Source: Opitutus sp. GAS368 (GTDB lineage: Bacteria; Verrucomicrobiota; Verrucomicrobiia; Opitutales; Opitutaceae). From it: DNA of 47,114 nucleotides. Shown piece after piece: positions 42,105-47,114 of the stretch. The stretch covers positions 1-47,114 of the forward strand of contig CAMCHO010000012.1 of the NCBI GenBank assembly GCA_945874455.1. The letters are read 5' to 3'. Position numbers and translations under genes: made by a program. Position 1 is the stretch's first letter; the number at the start of each line of letters is the position of its first letter. Under the pieces are notes generated by a model. That model had not been told where the DNA came from and did not search any database. It was given only the letters and a program-made list of their open reading frames with translations.

Positions 42105-45100
42105 ATGACTAAATGTCTTCGATTTTTGCGGCCGCTGTCGGGCGTGTTCGCCGTCCTCCTCGCCGTGTTGGCTGCGTTGCCGGTTCGCGCCACGATCGGG
42201 GTCCCGTTGCAGGCACAGTTGGGCAATCCCAGCGCGGCTACGGCCGATCCGGCGAATCGCACGCGCTACCTGATCCTGCGGGCACAATACGCGATGGACT
42301 ATAACGACACTACGCGGGAGCCCAACTGGGTGGCGTGGAATCTGACGACGGGCGACGTGGGGAGTGCGGGGCGGTCGTCGAGTTTTTTCCCGGATACGAC
42401 GTTGCCGGCGGGCTTCACGGTCGTGGGCGACGGGGACTATTCCGGGTCGGGCTACGACCGCGGTCACATGTGTCCCTCGGGGGACCGCACCGTTTCGCGG
42501 GCTGACAACGATGTCGTTTTCTACATGACGAACATGATCCCGCAGGCACCGGATAACAATCAGGGCGTGTGGAACAATTTTGAGACCTACTGCCGCACGC
42601 TCGCGAGCGCGGGGAACGAGGTTTTGATTGTGACCGGGCCGAGCGGTTTCGGGGGTTCGAAGATTGCGAGTGGCGTGAGTATCGCGGGCTTCACGTGGAA
42701 AATTGTGGTCGTGGTGCCGCTCGGCAGCGGCACGGCGGTGAGCCGCGTGACGGCGGCGACGCGCGTGATCGCGATCAAGGTGCCGAATGTGCAGGGCGTG
42801 CGCAGCAATCCGTGGCAGCAATACGTGACATCGGCGGCGGTGATCGAGGCGGACACGGGCTTTACGTTTTTTACGGCGCTGCCGGCCGGGGTCGCGGCGA
42901 CTCTGCGTGCGGTGGTCGATGGTCAGCCGACGACCGGGGCACCGGTGATCACGAGCCAACCGACGGCGCAGACGGCACCGGTGGGCGGCAACGCGACGTT
43001 TGCCGTGACGGCGACCGGAAATGCGACGCTCACCTACCAATGGGCGAAGGATGATACCGATCTGCCTGGCGAGACCGAGGCGACGTTGAGTCTGACCAAC
43101 GTGCAGTTGGCCGATGCGGGGAACTACAGTGTGACGGTGACGAATTCCGTGGGCTCGGTGACAAGCAGCGCGGTGGCGCTGGTGCTCAGCGGTGTGCCGC
43201 CCACGATCACGATGCCGCCGGTGGCGCGCACGGTGACGGCGGGCAGCGTGGCGACGTTTTCGGTGGTGGCGGGCGGCTCGCCCACGCTCACCTACCAGTG
43301 GCGCAAGACCACGACGGCGCTGACCAACGGCGGGAAAATTTCCGGTGCGACGGGCGCGACGCTCACGGTCACCAACGCGCAGGTGGCGGACGCGAGCAGC
43401 TACGATGTGGTCGTGACCAACGGCAGCGGCTTCGTGACGAGCGGGGCGGTCGGGCTGACGGTGACGACCGCGGCTCCGACGATCGTGACGCCTCCGGTGG
43501 CGCAGAGCGTCACGATCGGAGCGACGGCGACTCTGATGGTGGCAGCGAGAGGCACGGAGCCCCTCAGCTACCAGTGGCGCAAGGGCAGCACGGTGCTGAC
43601 GAATGCCGGAAATATTTCCGGTGCGACGAGTGAGACGCTCGTCATCACGGGAGCGCAGCTCGCCGACGCTGGGAGCTTCGAGGTGATGGTGAGCAACGGA
43701 CAAACGCCCGATGCGACGAGTGCGGCGGCTCTCTTGACGGTGAGCGCGGCACCGCCGACGAGCACGGTGGTCTGGGGTTTTGCGACGGCGACGCCGACGA
43801 GTGGTCTGCCGGGCGATGTCAGTGGCGGCACGGTGACGCAGGGGAGCAACAACGGCACGTCAACGATGCTGGCGGCGACGTCCGCCTCGGGCACTTACAC
43901 AGGAGCGACGGGCGGCAATAATGCGGGGCTCGCGGCGCGCCCGGGGGCGCTGGACAAAACGGCGACGACGGGATCGGCGTATTTCGAATTCCTGCTGACC
44001 CCGGTGGCGGGCAAGGCGCTCACGGTGCAGGCGATTTCGTTTGGCTCGCGCAGCACGAGCACCGGTCCGCAGGCCTACGATATTTTCACGAGCGTGGATA
44101 ATTTTGCGACGCGGGTGGCGACGGGAACGTTGACCAACACGAGCGCGTGGGCGCTGCAAAGTCCGGCGATGACAACGGTGACGGGCGGGATCGGCAGCAC
44201 AGTCACCGTGCGCCTCTTCGGCTACAATGGCACGGGTAACGCCACGGCGAGCACGGCGAATTGGCGGATCGACGATCTTAAAGTCACGGTCGCGACGGCG
44301 ACGCCGGCACCGGTGGCTCCGGCCGTGGCGAGTGTCGGGCCGGTGGCGGGAGCGACGGGGGTGAGCCCCGCGACGCCGATCACGATCACGTTTAACCAGG
44401 CGGTGACCATGACGAGTGGTTGGTTTGCAATCAGCAGCACGAAGAACGGCCCCGCGGCTGCTGCGGTGACCGGCGGACCGGTGGCGTTTACGCTTTCGCC
44501 AGCCGTGAGTTTTGCGGACAACGACGCGGTGACCGTGACCGTCTTTGCGGCGCAGGTGGCCGATCAGGCGACCGGGGCGCTGCGCCCTGGGGCGGACACG
44601 ACGTGGAGCTTTACGACGGTGGCACCGGTGGCACCGAGCATCACGACGCCGCCGGTGGCGCAGGCCGTCGCGGCGGGGGGCACGGCAACGTTGACGGTCG
44701 TGGCGGCGGGCACGGCCCCGATCGGTTATCAATGGCGGAAGAACGGGGTAGCGATCACGGGCAATGGCACGGCGTCAACGGCGACGCTCACGTTGGCCAA
44801 TGTGCAGGCGGCGGAGGCGGGCGACTACGACGTCGTGGTGAGCAACGGCGTGAATCCTGCGGCCACGAGCACGGCAGTGGCGCTGACGGTGACGGCGGCG
44901 GCGCCGACGATCGTGACGCCGCCCATCGCGCAGGCGGTGGCGGTGGGGGCGAACGCGAGCTTCAGCGTCGGGGCGAGCGGCACGGCGCCGCTGACCTACC
45001 AGTGGCGCAAGGGCGCCACGGCGCTGACCGACGGCGGCAGCATCGCGGGCGCGGCGACGGCGAACCTCACGCTGACCGGCGTGACGCTGGCGGACGCGGG

Positions 45101-46799
45101 CAGCTACGATGTAGTCGTGAGCAACGGCGTGGGCACGCCCGCGACGAGCACGGCGGTGGCGCTCACGGTGAGTGCGCCGGCCCAAGCGACCATCGCGTGG
45201 GACTTTGCCACGGCGGCGCCGACCAGCGGATTGCCCACGGAATTTTCCGGCGGCGTGGTCACGGTGGGGAATAACAACGGCACGACGACGCTGCTGGCGA
45301 CGACGTCGGCCTCGGCCGGCTACACCGGCGCCTCGGCGGGCAACAACGCGGGCGCGGCGGCGCGCACGGGCGCACTCAGCACGGCGGCGAGTGGCTCGGC
45401 GTATTTTGAATTTACCGTCACGCCGGCGGCGGGGAAACAAGTGAGCGCGACGAGCCTGAGCTTCGGCTCGCGCAGCACGGGCACCGGGCCGCTGGCCTAC
45501 GCGGTGTATGCGAGCGTGGATAGTTTCGCGGCACCGCTGTCGAGCGGGACCTTGCTGGCAAACAGCAACTGGTTGCTGCAAGCGCCGGTGTTGACGGCGG
45601 TGACGGGTGCGGCGGGCACGGCGGTGACGTTTCGCATTTATGGTTTCAATGGCGCAGGCAACCCGGGCGTGGGCACGGCCAACTGGCGCATCGATGATTT
45701 GAAGCTCGGCGTGAATGTGGGCGGCGGCGGCCCGACGGTGCCGACGATCACGACGCAGCCCGTGGCGCAGACCGTGGCGCCGGGCGCGACGGTGACGTTG
45801 AGCGTCGTGGCGAGCGGCGGCCCGGGCCTGACCTACCAGTGGCGCAGGGGCGCGGTGGCGCTCACCGATGGCGCGGGCGTGGCGGGCGCGACGACGGCGA
45901 CGTTGACGTTGAGCAACGTGCAGGCGGCGCAGGGCGGCACCTACGATGTCGTCGTGAGCCTCAGCGGCAGCGACAGCGTGACGAGTGCGGGCGCGTTGCT
46001 CACCGTGTCGGGTCCGACGGGTGCGCCGGCGATCACCACGGAACCGGTCGCGGCGGCGGCGATGGCGGGCGGAACGGTTACGCTCTCCGTGGCGGCGACG
46101 GGCACGGGGCCGCTCAGCTACCAGTGGAAGAAGGACAATGTCACGGTGGCGGGCGCGACCGGCGCGACGTTCACGTTGAACTCCCTCACGGCCAGTGCGG
46201 GCGCCAGTTACGCGGTGGTGATCACCAACTCCATCGGTGTGGCGACGAGTCGCAGCGTGCCGGTCAACGTGGTCGGGGCGACGCAGAGTGTCGCGGGACC
46301 CGGATATGTTGCAGGCGGCACGGTTTCCCTCGTGAATGTAATCGCCTACAGTGGTCCGCTCGCGGGCTATAGCTGGCAACTCCTCCTGCCGACCGGCTGG
46401 ACCTATGCGAGCAGCACCGGCAACGCGGCCGACACGCCGCCGACGGTGGGCGCGGGCAGTCTCGCCGAGTGGCAGTGGACGACGAATCTCGGGAGCCCGG
46501 CGTTGTTCACCTGCACGCTCAACGTGCCGATGGGCGTGGTCGGCGCGCAGACCGTGAGCGCGATCTTCGTGGGCAAACGGGCGGACGGCACGACGTTCCA
46601 GGTGCTGGTGCAGCCGGACCCGCTGACGATCCACCGCTCGGCGGCGTTTCACCACGCCGACACGAATCAAGACGGCGTGATCGGGCTCTTCGAGCTCACG
46701 CGTCTGATCGAACTCTACAATACCCGCAACGGGACCGTGCGCACGGGCAAGTATCGCCCTCAGAGTAGCACGGAGGATGGATTTGCGCCCGGTCCGTAA
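42105..46799 (+). CDS. secreted DNA/RNA non-specific endonuclease with Ig-like repeats and EF-hand/dockerin-like tail
   Basis: 1,564-residue multidomain protein. ATG 42105 gives the signal peptide MTKCLRFLRPLSGVFAVLLA ending VRA-TIG. Residues ~30-270 are a NUC1-type nuclease with YDRGHMCPSGDR (catalytic H121 of DRGH) and NMIPQAPDNNQGVWNNFE carrying the metal-ligand Asn. Three Ig-like repeats (each with TYQWRK-like cores) span about nt 42943-43745. A ~175-residue module (WGFATATPTSGLPG to WRIDDLKV) is at about 43765-44300. An SbsA-Ig-like domain follows, then two Ig repeats, the module again at about 45183-45717 and two more Ig repeats. A cohesin-like stretch and the tail HADTNQDGVIGLFELTRLIE end it. 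It probably digests extracellular nucleic acid while bound to a surface. Confidence 0.9.
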   Translation: MTKCLRFLRPLSGVFAVLLAVLAALPVRATIGVPLQAQLGNPSAATADPANRTRYLILRAQYAMDYNDTTREPNWVAWNLTTGDVGSAGRSSSFFPDTTLPAGFTVVGDGDYSGSGYDRGHMCPSGDRTVSRADNDVVFYMTNMIPQAPDNNQGVWNNFETYCRTLASAGNEVLIVTGPSGFGGSKIASGVSIAGFTWKIVVVVPLGSGTAVSRVTAATRVIAIKVPNVQGVRSNPWQQYVTSAAVIEADTGFTFFTALPAGVAATLRAVVDGQPTTGAPVITSQPTAQTAPVGGNATFAVTATGNATLTYQWAKDDTDLPGETEATLSLTNVQLADAGNYSVTVTNSVGSVTSSAVALVLSGVPPTITMPPVARTVTAGSVATFSVVAGGSPTLTYQWRKTTTALTNGGKISGATGATLTVTNAQVADASSYDVVVTNGSGFVTSGAVGLTVTTAAPTIVTPPVAQSVTIGATATLMVAARGTEPLSYQWRKGSTVLTNAGNISGATSETLVITGAQLADAGSFEVMVSNGQTPDATSAAALLTVSAAPPTSTVVWGFATATPTSGLPGDVSGGTVTQGSNNGTSTMLAATSASGTYTGATGGNNAGLAARPGALDKTATTGSAYFEFLLTPVAGKALTVQAISFGSRSTSTGPQAYDIFTSVDNFATRVATGTLTNTSAWALQSPAMTTVTGGIGSTVTVRLFGYNGTGNATASTANWRIDDLKVTVATATPAPVAPAVASVGPVAGATGVSPATPITITFNQAVTMTSGWFAISSTKNGPAAAAVTGGPVAFTLSPAVSFADNDAVTVTVFAAQVADQATGALRPGADTTWSFTTVAPVAPSITTPPVAQAVAAGGTATLTVVAAGTAPIGYQWRKNGVAITGNGTASTATLTLANVQAAEAGDYDVVVSNGVNPAATSTAVALTVTAAAPTIVTPPIAQAVAVGANASFSVGASGTAPLTYQWRKGATALTDGGSIAGAATANLTLTGVTLADAGSYDVVVSNGVGTPATSTAVALTVSAPAQATIAWDFATAAPTSGLPTEFSGGVVTVGNNNGTTTLLATTSASAGYTGASAGNNAGAAARTGALSTAASGSAYFEFTVTPAAGKQVSATSLSFGSRSTGTGPLAYAVYASVDSFAAPLSSGTLLANSNWLLQAPVLTAVTGAAGTAVTFRIYGFNGAGNPGVGTANWRIDDLKLGVNVGGGGPTVPTITTQPVAQTVAPGATVTLSVVASGGPGLTYQWRRGAVALTDGAGVAGATTATLTLSNVQAAQGGTYDVVVSLSGSDSVTSAGALLTVSGPTGAPAITTEPVAAAAMAGGTVTLSVAATGTGPLSYQWKKDNVTVAGATGATFTLNSLTASAGASYAVVITNSIGVATSRSVPVNVVGATQSVAGPGYVAGGTVSLVNVIAYSGPLAGYSWQLLLPTGWTYASSTGNAADTPPTVGAGSLAEWQWTTNLGSPALFTCTLNVPMGVVGAQTVSAIFVGKRADGTTFQVLVQPDPLTIHRSAAFHHADTNQDGVIGLFELTRLIELYNTRNGTVRTGKYRPQSSTEDGFAPGP

Positions 46800-47114
46800 C
46801 ACGTAGTTGAAAAACGATAACGGCGAGGCGTCGGCGGTGGGCGGTCAGGATTTCTGGTTCCCGGGAAGCAGTGAAGAATCGCCGGCGAGCAGGTGCCTGC
46901 GCTCAGGTAAATTAGTCGAAGGTTTAACGGGAATTAGACTTGGGCCGGTTATTTCATACCCCGAGGAGATTCGGCCACAGGTTGTTTCGGTGGCGTTGGT
47001 CCGGAGTAGCGCGGTGCTTTCGCCCGCGGAAGGAATTTACCTTGGGTTCGGAACGCGGGCTAATACCAAGCGCCGGAAGTAATTGGACTTTGGGTAGCGG
47101 CAGGCGTCCCTGCC
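46800..47114. other. intergenic end of window
   Basis: 315 bp after the nuclease stop. A 91-codon open frame from a TTG at 46807 has no recognisable features and is not called. The last 20 bases contain GGTAGCGGCAGGCG, which resembles the REP-like family near 18 kb. No terminator was identified. Confidence 0.5.

Noticed and set aside
44775-46802. 675-codon minus-strand frame opposite the nuclease repeats
   Set aside because: Arg/His-rich shadow produced by the repeated Ala/Thr/Val codons on the + strand; the nuclease frame has the domains.
46807-47082. 91-codon frame from a TTG after the nuclease
   Set aside because: No recognisable feature, non-ATG start, and mixed composition; likely chance.

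Overview
The window is high-GC DNA that reads as an Opitutaceae-like member of the Verrucomicrobiota. This is inferred from gene content, not from any search. The clues are a LexA gene whose operator is TGTTC-N4-GAACA, several SusC-independent TonB-dependent receptors with an N-terminal 'LSPFVV'-type stretch, a run of secreted sulfatases, a PEP-CTERM protein, and a huge Ig-repeat protein with a 'DTNQDGVIGLFEL' EF-hand/dockerin-like tail.

Left part (1-17.5 kb). A truncated topoisomerase III gene leaves the left edge. It is divergent from a three-gene module: ABC ATPase, FtsX-type permease and AttH/CrtC-type lipocalin protein. Ordinary genes follow: a small basic hypothetical protein, a membrane-anchored hypothetical protein, an EamA transporter, a YgjP-type metalloprotein, a CDP-alcohol phosphatidyltransferase and an MJ0936/YfcE-type phosphodiesterase. 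Next comes a complete SOS mutagenesis cassette, lexA-imuA-imuB-dnaE2, with a perfect LexA-box palindrome touching the lexA start codon. A CT-rich tract separates imuA from imuB.

Middle (17.5-25 kb). This is a repeat-rich and mobile-looking zone. It holds REP-like palindromes, a 113-bp long inverted repeat, crcB (fluoride exporter) with an overlapping small ORF, and four tandem copies of a ~228-bp unit. It also holds a large TonB-dependent receptor, a hicBA toxin-antitoxin pair beside an eroded tyrosine-recombinase tail, and a vapBC pair. Around this zone the + strand changes from C-rich to G-rich whatever the gene direction.

Right part (25-36 kb). A minus-strand polysaccharide-utilisation cluster runs right to left: a broken sulfatase, two intact sulfatases, a TonB-dependent receptor, an alginate-lyase-family polysaccharide lyase, an IolB-family isomerase, a hexuronate-type MFS transporter and a KduD/gluconate-5-dehydrogenase-type SDR. 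Together these suggest uptake, desulfation and lysis of a sulfated uronic-acid polysaccharide, followed by isomerisation and reduction of the unsaturated uronate.

Far right (36-47 kb). A third TonB-dependent receptor sits in a segment with reversed strand composition. It is followed by a membrane-anchored TPR protein, a PEP-CTERM surface protein and a divergent 1,564-residue secreted DNA/RNA endonuclease with Ig-like repeats. The nuclease carries two copies of a module that also resembles the whole ectodomain of the PEP-CTERM protein. No rRNA, tRNA, CRISPR array or intact insertion sequence was seen.
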